Position numbers and translations under genes: made by a program. This document shows positions 18,252 to 26,380 of a stretch of 64,000 nt of DNA, one piece after another. The stretch's first letter is position 1; the number at the start of each line of letters is the position of its first letter. The notes beneath the pieces are model-generated. The model was not told the origin of the DNA. It saw only the letters and a program-made list of their open reading frames with translations, and ran no database searches. This DNA comes from Anaeromicropila herbilytica. Its GTDB lineage: Bacteria; Bacillota; Clostridia; Lachnospirales; Lachnospiraceae. Location: the NCBI RefSeq assembly GCF_016591975.1, contig NZ_AP024169.1:1722001-1786000 (forward strand), in the 5' to 3' direction.

Positions 18252-19382
18252 ATGAAGAGTAGAATTGTTATAATCTTATACCTAATTATAGAATTGTTAC
18301 TAATGACTGGCTGTAGCACTTTAGATAATAAGAATAAAATTATAACCAATGATAGAAGTGGGGCAACATCAGTGAATTCTAAAAAGAATGAATCAGACCC
18401 AGCGAAAAAACTTTCTGTCTGGATAACCTATTGGGATTCCAATCATGTTGAAAAGGAACTTGGTATTTTAAAAGATAGAATAGGGACTATCAGCTATTTC
18501 GCAGTATATTTTAATGAACACAATGAACCATTTATTAGAGAAGAAACAACAGGCATGCTACAATATGTGAAGCAGACTTACGGAGATTATCAATATCAGA
18601 ACTATCTTACTTTTGTCAATGATCTTGTAAAATCGGATGGAACTTCGTCGTTAAAAGATACTAATTTGTTAAGAAAATTATTTGCTACCAAAGAATCTAG
18701 AAGTAACCATATTGATGAGATTATTCATATGGTAAAAGAAGGTGGATATAGCGGTATAGAAATTGATTATGAAGCAATCAAAAAGGATATCACTCTTTGG
18801 AACAGTTATATACAATTTATAAAAGAACTATATCAAAAAGCGAGTGGGGAAAACCTTCCGGTTCGAATAATCTTGGAACCAAATGTAACTTCCGAAGAGA
18901 TTACATTACCAAAAGGTCCGAAATATATCATGATGTGCTATAATCTGTATGGCTATGGGACAGCAGCAGGACCAAAAGCTAATCCTCAATTTATCAAGGG
19001 ATTGGTGGAGAAAATGACACATATGATAGGAAAGATATATGAGGATAATAAAAGTGAAGTTAATGCAAATGTGAATAAGAACTGTGAGGATACAATAGGG
19101 TTCGCATTGGCAACAGGTGGTTTTGACTTTGCTGATAATGAAAAAGTAACACAACTTACGCAATCTCAAGCGGTTGAATTAATGAACTCGTATGAAACAA
19201 TATCTAAACGAGATAAAGATAGTCAATGTCAAGTCTTTACTTATAAGGAGAATGGAATAAAGCATGAGGTCTGGTATGCAGATAACACAACAATTAAATC
19301 GTGGATGCAAGTAATAGATGAGATGGGTGATTATGAGATAGTGCTGTGGAGATTGGGTAGCAACGTAGATCTTACGCCGTAA
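18252..19382 (+). CDS. Lipoprotein with a GH18-like TIM-barrel domain
   Basis: The ATG at 18252 is 5 nt after GGGAG and gives a clean lipoprotein signal (LLLMTGC, Cys about residue 21); an upstream in-frame ATG at 18222 lies inside the leader hairpin. The mature part has SVWITYWDSN, TISYFAVYFNEHN and GGYSGIEIDYEAI, which resembles the GH18 DxxDxDxE motif with a terminal Glu kept. YIMMCYNLYGYG and a terminal VLWRLGS complete a chitinase-like barrel. The likely role is hydrolysis of a GlcNAc-containing polymer at the cell surface, which fits the preceding polysaccharide genes. Because several motif residues differ, binding without hydrolysis is also possible. Confidence 0.65.
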   Translation: MKSRIVIILYLIIELLLMTGCSTLDNKNKIITNDRSGATSVNSKKNESDPAKKLSVWITYWDSNHVEKELGILKDRIGTISYFAVYFNEHNEPFIREETTGMLQYVKQTYGDYQYQNYLTFVNDLVKSDGTSSLKDTNLLRKLFATKESRSNHIDEIIHMVKEGGYSGIEIDYEAIKKDITLWNSYIQFIKELYQKASGENLPVRIILEPNVTSEEITLPKGPKYIMMCYNLYGYGTAAGPKANPQFIKGLVEKMTHMIGKIYEDNKSEVNANVNKNCEDTIGFALATGGFDFADNEKVTQLTQSQAVELMNSYETISKRDKDSQCQVFTYKENGIKHEVWYADNTTIKSWMQVIDEMGDYEIVLWRLGSNVDLTP

Positions 19383-19410
19383 ATTGTATTTTGGATTATA
19401 GTAATGACAA

Positions 19411-19701
19411 GAGTTGCCCCACAAATGACCTGTTTGGGAGGTTGTCTAGGCGATTTGCACAAAACAGAAAAACTCATGCTTCATTGAATAGGTATAAGAA
19501 GATCTAGTTCTCAGATCATTTCATGTAAAACATATGCTAGGTCAGATAACTCGCCTTGCTCAGACAGATCTGTCCTAGCATATAACACGAAATAATCCGA
19601 GAACAAAATCTTCTAATGCCTAATCAAAGGCGCAATCGTTTTTTCTGTTTTGTGCAAATTGACAGGCTAGATTTTGAAACAGGTCATTTGTGGGGCAACT
19701 C
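19411..19701. repeat. MITE-like palindromic element, copy 2 (291 bp)
   Basis: Perfect ends GAGTTGCCCCACAAATGACC and its complement are flanked by the exact 7-bp duplication ATGACAA (19404-19410 and 19702-19708). This copy defines the element ends best. Confidence 0.9.
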
Positions 19702-19911
19702 ATGACAAGAAGCTGGGGTGATTTTCTGAGAAATATTACTCCAGCTTTGCTATCGAGTGCGTTGAAAAAGGAATAGAAAAAAGAAGTATAAATAAGAAGC
19801 AATAAAGATTATGTTATGGTTTTAAGTTAAAGCAAAGTGTATAAAAAACAAAATATGGAAAAATATATATAAGAGAGCTATAATAATTCATAGAAACTAA
19901 GGATGGGGATA

Positions 19912-19977
19912 GTGTAAAACAAAGAGCATTTCACACCCTTGATAGTATGTCGCCAGATGCGACTGATAGGAGCTTTT
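19912..19977 (+). promoter_or_regulatory. Structured leader B with two stem-loops before the start codon
   Basis: The first stem is GTGTAAA/TTTCACAC, then CCTTGATAG, then the second stem GTCGC-CAGAT-GCGAC followed directly by TGATAGGAGC and the ATG. It aligns block for block with the end of leader A although the two genes are unrelated, so it may be a shared cis-regulatory RNA. The stretch 19702-19911 has no gene. Confidence 0.5.
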
Positions 19978-20379
19978 ATGAAGAACGTGATGAAACTTAA
20001 TATGATAGCTTTTTTTTATGGACTTATATTATTTATTCAAACAGAATTAGCGCTAAATGTATACCGTTTAGAAAGAATTTTTAAGTGGTTTACTTATCGC
20101 TTTGATTCAATTCTAATTATTGTGATTTTTTTCATATCAACGATTATCTTTTATGTTATATCTAAGAAATTATGTATAGGTAAAATAAGATATTCACTGT
20201 CAATCTTATGGATACCCTATTATATAGTTTTAATATTCTTATTTGCATATTTATTTCCAATAACTTATCCTGGGGATAAACCGGCAGATATATTGGGAAT
20301 TGTTCTTTTGGGGATCTATTTTATTTATTCATTTTATATTCACATGATTAATATGGTTAGTTTTTATTGGAATAAATGA
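19978..20379 (+). CDS. Small four-helix membrane protein, unknown function
   Basis: The ATG at 19978 follows AGGAGC; upstream in-frame triplets lie in the leader. The 133-residue product has about four hydrophobic helices (MIAFFYGLILFIQ, ILIIVIFFISTIIFYVI, ILWIPYYIVLIFLFAY, ILGIVLLGIYFIYSFYI) joined by short loops. I recognise no family or catalytic motif. The MITE separates it from the upstream lipoprotein gene, and nothing downstream appears to share its operon. It is probably a real gene because of its leader and consistent membrane topology. Confidence 0.6.
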   Translation: MKNVMKLNMIAFFYGLILFIQTELALNVYRLERIFKWFTYRFDSILIIVIFFISTIIFYVISKKLCIGKIRYSLSILWIPYYIVLIFLFAYLFPITYPGDKPADILGIVLLGIYFIYSFYIHMINMVSFYWNK

Positions 20380-20492
20380 AGCGTTCTGCGAAGTTACATA
20401 GCTTTTGGTTGTATGTCTTTATTAGATAGGTAGATTATAAAATAACAGTTTGAGGTAATTTATAGTAAAAATAGAAAAAATTTAAAAAGTAC

Positions 20493-20533
20493 TTTACCTG
20501 TCGTAGTATGTGTGATATAATTACTACGACAGG
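20493..20533 (+). promoter_or_regulatory. Promoter with palindromic operator for the PadR regulator
   Basis: The 12-bp arms CCTGTCGTAGTA (20497-20508) and TACTACGACAGG (20522-20533) are perfectly complementary. The -10 box TATAAT (20516-20521) lies between them and TTTACC 17 bp upstream could be the -35. A repressor on this palindrome would block initiation, the usual arrangement for PadR autoregulation. Confidence 0.75.
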
Positions 20534-20619
20534 CGAGGTAACGACAGATAAAGTATGACAGTCATAGTAAAATTAGGAAACAATTTATTTAATATAACGA
20601 ACGAGAAAGGAATCATATT

Positions 20620-20952
20620 TTGATAAGTAGTGATGTTATAAGAGGATATAATGATACCATTATTTTATTTTTACTTCTGGAGAAAGAATCTTATGGTTAT
20701 GAGATATCTAAGGAAATCAAAGAACTTTCGAATGAGAAATATGTTATGAAGGAAACTACACTTTATTCCGCTTTTAGCCGTCTCGAAAAGAATGGGTATA
20801 TTGTTTCTTTTCGCAAGGAGGAAGAAGAACTATACGGAAAGAAAAGAACATATTATAGAATTACGCAGGCAGGGATTACTTACTATAAGGAAAAATGTGA
20901 AGAGTGGAATCTGACGAAGGATGTTATTAATCGATTTATAAAGGAGATGTAG
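20620..20952 (+). CDS. PadR-family transcriptional regulator
   Basis: A 110-residue winged-helix repressor. The start is TTG at 20620, about 9 nt after AGAAAGGAA; no in-frame ATG lies near. The PadR motif set is present: DTIILFLLLEKESYGYEISKEI, MKETTLYSAFSRLEKNGYI for the recognition helix, and GKKRTYYRITQAG for the wing. The short C-terminal helix would serve dimerisation. It is 2 bp from the next gene and the pair forms an operon. Regulation by its own palindromic operator is likely. Confidence 0.9.
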   Translation: MISSDVIRGYNDTIILFLLLEKESYGYEISKEIKELSNEKYVMKETTLYSAFSRLEKNGYIVSFRKEEEELYGKKRTYYRITQAGITYYKEKCEEWNLTKDVINRFIKEM

Positions 20953-20954
20953 TT

Positions 20955-21953
20955 ATGGAGACAATTAAAAATTATTTAGACAACATGTTTTTAAATTTAC
21001 CAAAGAATCAAGAAATGCTACGACTGAAAGAAGATATTTTAGTAAATATGGAAGAGAAGTATAGTGAATTAAAAAAGAGTGGAAAGTCAGAAAATGAAGC
21101 AATCGGGATAGTAATCTCTGAATTTGGAAACATTGATGAATTACTAAATGAATATCAGATTACAAATCAGGATATGAATACAGTGGATACAAAAGCAGCG
21201 GATGTAACATTAACACAAACGGAAGTTGCCCAATATCTTGAGGATAAAAAGAAGAATGCGAGAAGTGTGGCTTTTGGAGTAATCTTATGCATCCTTGGCG
21301 CGGCTGTATTAATATTAATCACTCAATTAGGTACAGATATGATTTTTGGTAATACATTAACAGATGATATAGCAGGAACTATTGGAGTGATAACTCTACT
21401 AATCTTTGTTGTTGCAGCAGTAGCAATTTTTATCGCATCTGGTGCTAGAATGGAAAGATACAAGTACTTAAAGGATGACTTTTATTTACCATCCGCATTG
21501 CAATCAGTGATTGAAGAAGAATATCAGAATTTTTCATATAGATTCACAAAAATAATAATACTAGGAGTATCTATATGCATTCTATCTCCAACAGTTATAT
21601 TTGTAGGAACGATGTTTGGTGATAGCGGTTCCGTTTATTCAGTGGTATTACTCTTATGTATAATTGCAACTGCAGTATATTTATTCTGTTATTTCGGTGG
21701 AATTAGAGAAGGATATAAAGTATTACTTAAATTAGAGGAATATAAAAGAGAAAAATATAAGAAAAAAAGCGATCGAGTAATTGGCGCTGTATCTGCTATC
21801 GTTTGGCCAATTGCAGTGTGTATATTTTTAGTCAGTGGTTTAGTATATGAGCAATGGGATATTAACTGGATCGTTTTCCCTATCACAGGTATTCTGTTTG
21901 GAATGTTCTGCTCAGCTTATCATATTTTAACAGATAATAGAAAAACATATTAA
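20955..21953 (+). CDS. Membrane protein with PadR-associated N-terminal (HAAS/permease-prefix) domain
   Basis: A 332-residue partner of the PadR regulator. The first 75 residues (IKNYLDNMFLNLPKNQEM, SGKSENEAIGIVISEFGNIDELL) form the helical DUF1700/HAAS-type domain often encoded beside PadR genes. Four to six membrane helices follow, at about 97-120, 130-155, 195-220, 225-245 and 275-320. The ribosome binding site AAAGGAG lies inside the end of the PadR gene. Function is unknown; in this family PadR partners are thought to act in envelope stress or resistance, which is an inference here. Confidence 0.8.
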   Translation: METIKNYLDNMFLNLPKNQEMLRLKEDILVNMEEKYSELKKSGKSENEAIGIVISEFGNIDELLNEYQITNQDMNTVDTKAADVTLTQTEVAQYLEDKKKNARSVAFGVILCILGAAVLILITQLGTDMIFGNTLTDDIAGTIGVITLLIFVVAAVAIFIASGARMERYKYLKDDFYLPSALQSVIEEEYQNFSYRFTKIIILGVSICILSPTVIFVGTMFGDSGSVYSVVLLLCIIATAVYLFCYFGGIREGYKVLLKLEEYKREKYKKKSDRVIGAVSAIVWPIAVCIFLVSGLVYEQWDINWIVFPITGILFGMFCSAYHILTDNRKTY

Positions 21954-21977
21954 TTTGTGTAATAAGTGTTCCTTGTG

Positions 21978-22006
21978 TTGACACATCTATGTTTGGTGAA
22001 TATAAT
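21978..22006 (+). promoter_or_regulatory. Sigma-A promoter of the glycine riboswitch gene
   Basis: A consensus TTGACA and TATAAT with 17-bp spacing, ending about 25 bp before the aptamer. Confidence 0.85.
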
Positions 22007-22031
22007 AGAGTAGATGAATATATCGGATGAA

Positions 22032-22188
22032 GGATTCGGGAGAGACTGATTAATCAGCGCCGAAGGGGAAGACGCAACAAACTCTCAGGCAAAAGGACCG
22101 AATTTGGACGAAACTCTGGAAAGCATAGCACCGACGAAGCAATCATGACATGAGAATCTTTCAGGTAAAATAACAGAGGCGTATTGTA
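22032..22188 (+). ncRNA. Tandem glycine riboswitch
   Basis: The first aptamer runs from GGATTCGGGAGAG through GCGCCGAAGGGG and CTCTCAGGCAAAAGGACCG to GGACGAAACTCTGGAAAG. The second starts at GCACCGACGAAGCAA and ends TTTCAGGTAAAATAACAGAGGCG. Both show the conserved glycine-binding layout, with a shortened outer arm in the second. Glycine is expected to turn expression on. Confidence 0.93.
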
Positions 22189-22217
22189 ACAAGCTTACAG
22201 TAGGCTTCTTTTTATTT
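22189..22217 (+). terminator. Expression-platform terminator of the glycine riboswitch
   Basis: AAGC and GCTT around TTACAGTAG are followed by CTTTTTATTT. The stem is short, but its place between the aptamer and gene fits transcription control. Confidence 0.6.
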
Positions 22218-22264
22218 GCCTATATATAATTGGAGCTTGAATCTTAACAAAGGGGTTAGAATTC

Positions 22265-22897
22265 ATGAATGGAATAACGTTACTTGAATACGTAGGAGTG
22301 TTTGCCTTTGCAATATCAGGAGCAAGCATTGCGATGCGAGAGGATTTTGATTTACTTGGTATCTATATTTTGGGAATGGTTACAGCCATGGGTGGTGGAA
22401 TCATTCGAGATATCGTTACACAACAAGGAATCCCAATATTTTTTACGAGCTATGGAGCGATACTTGTTATTTTCATAGCAACAACTCTTGCTATCTTCTT
22501 AAGGGGCAAGTGGGATGACCACATGCTATTTGTCACAGTGGATGCAATAGGGTTAGCTGCATTTGTTGTATCATCCGGTATTAAGGCCATTGACAATCAC
22601 TATAATCTTGTGTTATTTATCTTTGTAACATCAATTACTGGTGTAGGTGGCGGATTATTAAGGGATATTTTTGCTAGAAGAAAACCGATGATATTTCAGT
22701 CTGATATTTATTGTATCGCTGGGATAATCGGTGCTTTAGTATTAAAAGGTGCTTATCCTTTCCTTGGTAAATCACTTTCTGTGTATTTGTCTCTAATTGT
22801 TATAGTTACAATACGTATGTTTTGCTATTTAAAAAATATTAATTTGCCTAAAGTAAAACATTTTTCAAGTAAAACAGAAAGCCAAGTTAATTTTTAA
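22265..22897 (+). CDS. PF03458 (UPF0126/TRIC-type) glycine transporter-like membrane protein
   Basis: A 210-residue membrane protein with about seven helices and two homologous halves. Each half has the family signature: AMGGGIIRDIV at about 40-50 and GVGGGLLRDIFARR at about 127-140. The family has been called UPF0126, or TRIC-like, and is now linked to glycine transport. The upstream glycine riboswitch directly supports a role in moving or handling glycine, probably export or overflow since such switches are usually on-switches. It is monocistronic. Its terminator hairpin was split by the insertion sequence downstream. Confidence 0.88.
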   Translation: MNGITLLEYVGVFAFAISGASIAMREDFDLLGIYILGMVTAMGGGIIRDIVTQQGIPIFFTSYGAILVIFIATTLAIFLRGKWDDHMLFVTVDAIGLAAFVVSSGIKAIDNHYNLVLFIFVTSITGVGGGLLRDIFARRKPMIFQSDIYCIAGIIGALVLKGAYPFLGKSLSVYLSLIVIVTIRMFCYLKNINLPKVKHFSSKTESQVNF

Positions 22898-22960
22898 CAG
22901 CAACTTAAACTTCCGTAAAAAATAGACTATCAACCTACGATGAGTAATCGTAAGTATGAT

Positions 22961-24408
22961 GGTTCTATAATAAATGTTGGGGTGTGTTAAAAACACTTCC
23001 AACATTTTTGTTTTTATATTAAAATACATCTATATAAAGCCTCTTAACATGCAAACCGACCAAAGTAAACATTTTAAAGGAGGTATTTTATATAGATGCA
23101 ATCTAATTGTAACAAAAATCTTTTAAATTTAGAAGGTGTAAAATTAAAAAGTGTGCAACACACACTAGAGGGGATTATTATCAAGATTGAAACCAATCCC
23201 AAACCTCAAAATTGCCCTTGTTGTGGAGCTGAAACTTCTAAAATACACGATTATCGTTGGCAGAAAATTAAAGACTTACCTTTTCAGTTATCAAATGCTT
23301 ATTTAATGTTGAGGAAACGAAGATATGTGTGTTCCTGTGGCAAACGTTTTTATGAGAAATATAGCTTTATCGCTAAATATCAGCAACGTACAACACGACT
23401 ATCCTATAAGATTGTTGAATTGCTTCGTTCAACCAACAGTATTAAATATGTTGCTTCACAAACTAATGTCTCTACGAATACTGTAACACGTATTCTTGAC
23501 ACACTCTCGTATGATAAACCACCTATTCCTCAATGTATTTCAATTGATGAATTTAAAGGGAATGCTGGTAATTCCAAATATCAATGTATTCTGGTAGATG
23601 CAAAGAAAAAATGTATTCTTGATGTTTTACCGGATCGTACTCAGTCTCATCTTATTGATTATTTTAAATCTTGCAGTCGGGACGAAAGGTATCGTGTTAA
23701 ATTTTTTATTTCTGATATGTGGCAACCTTATATTGATCTTGCCAAAACATTCTTTCCTAATGCTACAATCATCGTAGATAAATATCATTACATCCGTCAG
23801 GTTTCTTGGGCAATTGAAAGTGTTCGTAAACGTTTACAAGCATCCATGACACCAACTCTTAGAAAGTACTATAAACGAAGTAGAAAACTTATACTGACTC
23901 GATATTCTAAATTAAAAGACGAAAACAAAAAAGCCTGTGATTTAATGCTACTATACAGTGATGATTTACGACTAGCTCACAAGTTAAAAGAATGGTTCTA
24001 TGAAATATGTCAGAGTAACAGCTATACATATCAAAGAACTGAATTTTGGGAATGGGTAAAGAATGCTGAAAGTTCTGGATTACACGAATTTGAAGCTTGT
24101 GCAAAAACATATAGACGTTGGTCTGAGTATATACTTAATGCTTTTAAGTATGGATATACAAATGGGCCTACGGAAGGATTTAATAATAAAATCAAAGTAC
24201 TAAAAAGAAGTTCTTATGGTGTACGTAATTTTGAAAGATTTCGTACACGTATCATTCACAGTTCTATGTAAAAAAATGGTCGGTTTTCAAGAGGCTTATT
24301 TGTCATGCAAAAAAACATCTATTATAGAACCTAGTCATAAAAATAGCTCTATTGTCAATGTTAGTGCGGGTGCAATGCACCTCGCACCCCAACACTTGAC
24401 AAAGAGCC
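22961..24408 (+). mobile_element. ISL3-family insertion sequence, complete
   Basis: The element is 1,448 bp. Its ends are GGTTCTATAATAAATGTTGG and GGCTCTTTGTCAAGTGTTGG (right end reversed), both continuing GGTG-G/C. An exact 8-bp target duplication AGTATGAT lies at 22953-22960 and 24409-24416. An 8-bp duplication and GGCTCTT-type ends are typical of ISL3. It carries a single complete transposase gene. The perfect duplication implies a recent insertion. Confidence 0.95.
23096..24271 (+). CDS. ISL3-family transposase
   Basis: The 391-residue DDE transposase has an N-terminal zinc finger (CPCCG, then CSCGKRF, about 39-83), a helix-turn-helix (VASQTNVSTNTVTRIL, about 120) and an RNase H-like core. 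The catalytic residues are Asp in SIDEFKG, Asp in ISDMWQPY and Glu in NGPTEGFNNKIK. The frame is intact and preceded by AAAGGAGG. The length is normal for the family, so it is likely functional. Confidence 0.96.
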   Translation: MQSNCNKNLLNLEGVKLKSVQHTLEGIIIKIETNPKPQNCPCCGAETSKIHDYRWQKIKDLPFQLSNAYLMLRKRRYVCSCGKRFYEKYSFIAKYQQRTTRLSYKIVELLRSTNSIKYVASQTNVSTNTVTRILDTLSYDKPPIPQCISIDEFKGNAGNSKYQCILVDAKKKCILDVLPDRTQSHLIDYFKSCSRDERYRVKFFISDMWQPYIDLAKTFFPNATIIVDKYHYIRQVSWAIESVRKRLQASMTPTLRKYYKRSRKLILTRYSKLKDENKKACDLMLLYSDDLRLAHKLKEWFYEICQSNSYTYQRTEFWEWVKNAESSGLHEFEACAKTYRRWSEYILNAFKYGYTNGPTEGFNNKIKVLKRSSYGVRNFERFRTRIIHSSM

Positions 24409-24543
24409 AGTATGATAGTCTATTTTAATATAATATAAATAATATAGTTAAATTCAATCAAGTATTCAATTGGAATCAAGTATTCTAATTATGTATATAA
24501 AATTTATATTCAGTTATTTATTGAATAATATTATTTATCATTA

Positions 24544-25236
24544 TTACATGTTATAGTTTGCGGTCGCTAATTTCTTAACATATAATAATCCAGTTAATAC
24601 AGGTGGAAGACTAATTAATACGACTGTAGCAATTGCCTCTGGAACAATATAAGTAGCATTATAGCTTAGTGTATATAACATTGGATTCATACCTTTAGGT
24701 GCATAGGAACTAAAGAATACATAGCCTGAGATCACATGGCATACATATCTTCCGAATACTCCAAGTAAATAGCCTTTTAATAAACCAAACTTTGATTTAT
24801 AGAATAGACCTGCTAGACCTAAACAGCCAAATGCCAAAGGATAATCTAATAGTATCTGCATTGGATGGTATAAATATGGATCAATCAGAAATTGTAAAAG
24901 ACCATATGCCATGCCGGTTAATAATCCAATTTTGGGACCATATAGATAACCTATATAGCAGATGAAGAACATGCTAAAAAATGTGATGGAACCTCCGAAA
25001 GGTAAGTGACCGAACTTGATAAATGAGGTTACGGTTGCTAATGCCATTCCAGTAGATGCGAATATTAACTGTTTGGTACTTAATTTCTTGCCTGATCCAC
25101 TTATAATAGAGATTACAATTAAAAGCAATAGAATCAATAGAATAACAGAGCCATAACCTAATGTAGTCAAGTCATAGCTGGTCTCACCATCTTTCACTGA
25201 CGATAAGACAAATAAATCAAATAACTTTTGAAACAT
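24544..25236 (-). CDS. thiT: Thiamine-specific ECF transporter S component ThiT
   Basis: A 230-residue membrane protein that binds thiamine and works with a shared energy-coupling module encoded elsewhere. The ThiT core (about 60-225) shows FASTGMALATVTSFIKFGHLPFGG, GLLTGMAYGLLQFLIDPY and the HPMQILLDYPLAFGCLGLAGLF thiamine-binding segment. The N-terminal 50 residues, with one extra helix, are longer than in the usual 190-residue protein. The TPP riboswitch immediately upstream confirms the substrate. The start ATG at 25236 lies 7 nt after AGGAGG. Confidence 0.94.
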   Translation of the reverse strand: MFQKLFDLFVLSSVKDGETSYDLTTLGYGSVILLILLLLIVISIISGSGKKLSTKQLIFASTGMALATVTSFIKFGHLPFGGSITFFSMFFICYIGYLYGPKIGLLTGMAYGLLQFLIDPYLYHPMQILLDYPLAFGCLGLAGLFYKSKFGLLKGYLLGVFGRYVCHVISGYVFFSSYAPKGMNPMLYTLSYNATYIVPEAIATVVLISLPPVLTGLLYVKKLATANYNM

Positions 25237-25243
25237 AAAAAAA

Positions 25244-25366
25244 CCTCCTTAGACTAATGCGTAGGAGGGGCCACAAAAAATGCTTCCTTACGCTGGTATT
25301 AACCAGATCAAGTGTTGAGGGACAGTGTCATATAAATAACACTTCTCAGCCGTGGGCGCCCCTAGC
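25244..25366 (-). ncRNA. TPP riboswitch with combined terminator/ribosome-binding-site hairpin
   Basis: On the minus strand the aptamer (25366-25282) reads CTAGGGGCGCCC, GGCTGAGAAGTG, CTTGATCTGGTTAATACC and AGCGTAAGGAAGC, the conserved THI box set. After it, CCTCCT (from about 25270) pairs with AGGAGG (25249-25244), which is the ribosome binding site of thiT and is followed by seven T. The same hairpin could therefore end transcription and hide the start. Confidence 0.93.
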
Positions 25367-25470
25367 AAATAATTATTTACTATTTATTTTACGCATTAAA
25401 TATAGCAATTTATGTGAATAAAGTCAAGGAAAATATTAAAAGATGATTAAGAATTATAAAAAAATAATAA

Positions 25471-25521
25471 AAAATGCAAATGATTGATAAATCGACTATT
25501 CTTATCAATCACTTGCATTTT
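25471..25521. terminator. Bidirectional terminator after the secreted-protein gene
   Basis: AAAATGCAAATGATTGATAA pairs with TTATCAATCACTTGCATTTT with one mismatch. It stands between the minus-strand gene end at 25549 and the TPP leader. Confidence 0.85.
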
Positions 25522-25548
25522 AGAAAGAATCTTAATTAAAAAATATGT

Positions 25549-26169
25549 CTACTTAAGAATATCGCTTCTTAATTTGCTTGTATTCTTATATGGTTTAACA
25601 TATTGGTATTGGGTCTTATTGAATTTTGTTCCATCAAAAATAGGATACTTGGAATTCAAATATTTATAGTATTCAGTTTTTGTTACTTGTTTGGCATTGA
25701 TTGTAAAATCAGCTTGTGCTACTTGATAAAATATGTCACAACCATCTTTTGGAATAATATAATTACTTTCTTTATCAATATCTAGAGTTGTAAAACCAAT
25801 TAGAGTATCGCCTTGAGTATATCTTACTTGATAATGTTTTGTTTTTTTGTTGTAGTAGATATCATAGGTATTCGCTCCAATTCCGCCTGTTTCAAATAGC
25901 TTACCATCGATGTAGGAATAGACATCTATATGTCCGCCTTTTGTACTCATTGTATTACTTTTTCCTAAGGTTTCTGTGTAAAGTAGTTCTGGAACCTTAT
26001 CTGAATTAAGGTCTACTAAAGTAAAATAAGCATTACTACTTTGGCCTTTAAGCCATGTACTGTATGCCTTCTTGGCAAGATCTGCTTTGGAAGCTGCCAT
26101 TGTATTAACACTTGTTATTGTTGAAAATAAAATCACGCAAGATAAAGCTATAGTTAATTTTTTCTTCAT
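25549..26169 (-). CDS. Secreted protein of unknown function
   Basis: A 206-residue exported protein. A signal peptide (MKKKLTIALSCVILFSTITS, cleavage near AAS at 26-27) follows GGAGGAG. The mature part has AYFTLVDLNSDKVPELLYTE, a short Asp-rich calcium-loop-like segment seen in many secreted clostridial proteins, followed by beta-rich sequence (HIDVYSYIDGKLFETGG, YYNKKTKHYQVRYTQGD). No catalytic motif is recognisable and there are no membrane anchors. It is monocistronic between terminators. Confidence 0.75.
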   Translation of the reverse strand: MKKKLTIALSCVILFSTITSVNTMAASKADLAKKAYSTWLKGQSSNAYFTLVDLNSDKVPELLYTETLGKSNTMSTKGGHIDVYSYIDGKLFETGGIGANTYDIYYNKKTKHYQVRYTQGDTLIGFTTLDIDKESNYIIPKDGCDIFYQVAQADFTINAKQVTKTEYYKYLNSKYPIFDGTKFNKTQYQYVKPYKNTSKLRSDILK

Positions 26170-26258
26170 ATGTACTCCTCCTAAATATATATATTAAATA
26201 GTACCAAATTGATTATTTTATGTCAAATAAAAGTACTAAAAAATACTATATTAATAAA

Positions 26259-26280
26259 TGGTTCGCTCGACAAATGACCT
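26259..26280. repeat. Solo end fragment of the MITE-like element
   Basis: GGTTCGCTCGACAAATGACC followed by T matches the element's terminal repeat, after which similarity stops. It is either a deletion remnant or an excision footprint. Confidence 0.65.
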
Positions 26281-26380
26281 AAGGGTTAAAATAATTGTAG
26301 TATATAAAAAATAAATGTTCGAAAGTAGAAAGGAATGCTATACTTATAATAAAAATATAATAGGTGAACAAGGAGAAGGT

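Larger units (their letters stand above)
22915..24428. terminator. Terminator hairpin interrupted by the insertion sequence
   Basis: Without the insertion, AAAATAGACTATCA (ending 22933) and TGATAGTCTATTTT (starting 24413) would form a strong stem with flanking A/T runs, 20 or so bases apart. The element now separates the arms by nearly 1.5 kb. Confidence 0.75.

Noticed and set aside
19620..19802. 60-codon minus-strand frame
   Set aside because: It starts beside and runs through the palindromic repeat and has no start signal.
25484..25785. Plus-strand frames over the secreted-protein gene
   Set aside because: They overlap the well-supported minus-strand gene with its signal peptide and ribosome binding site, and have no domain.
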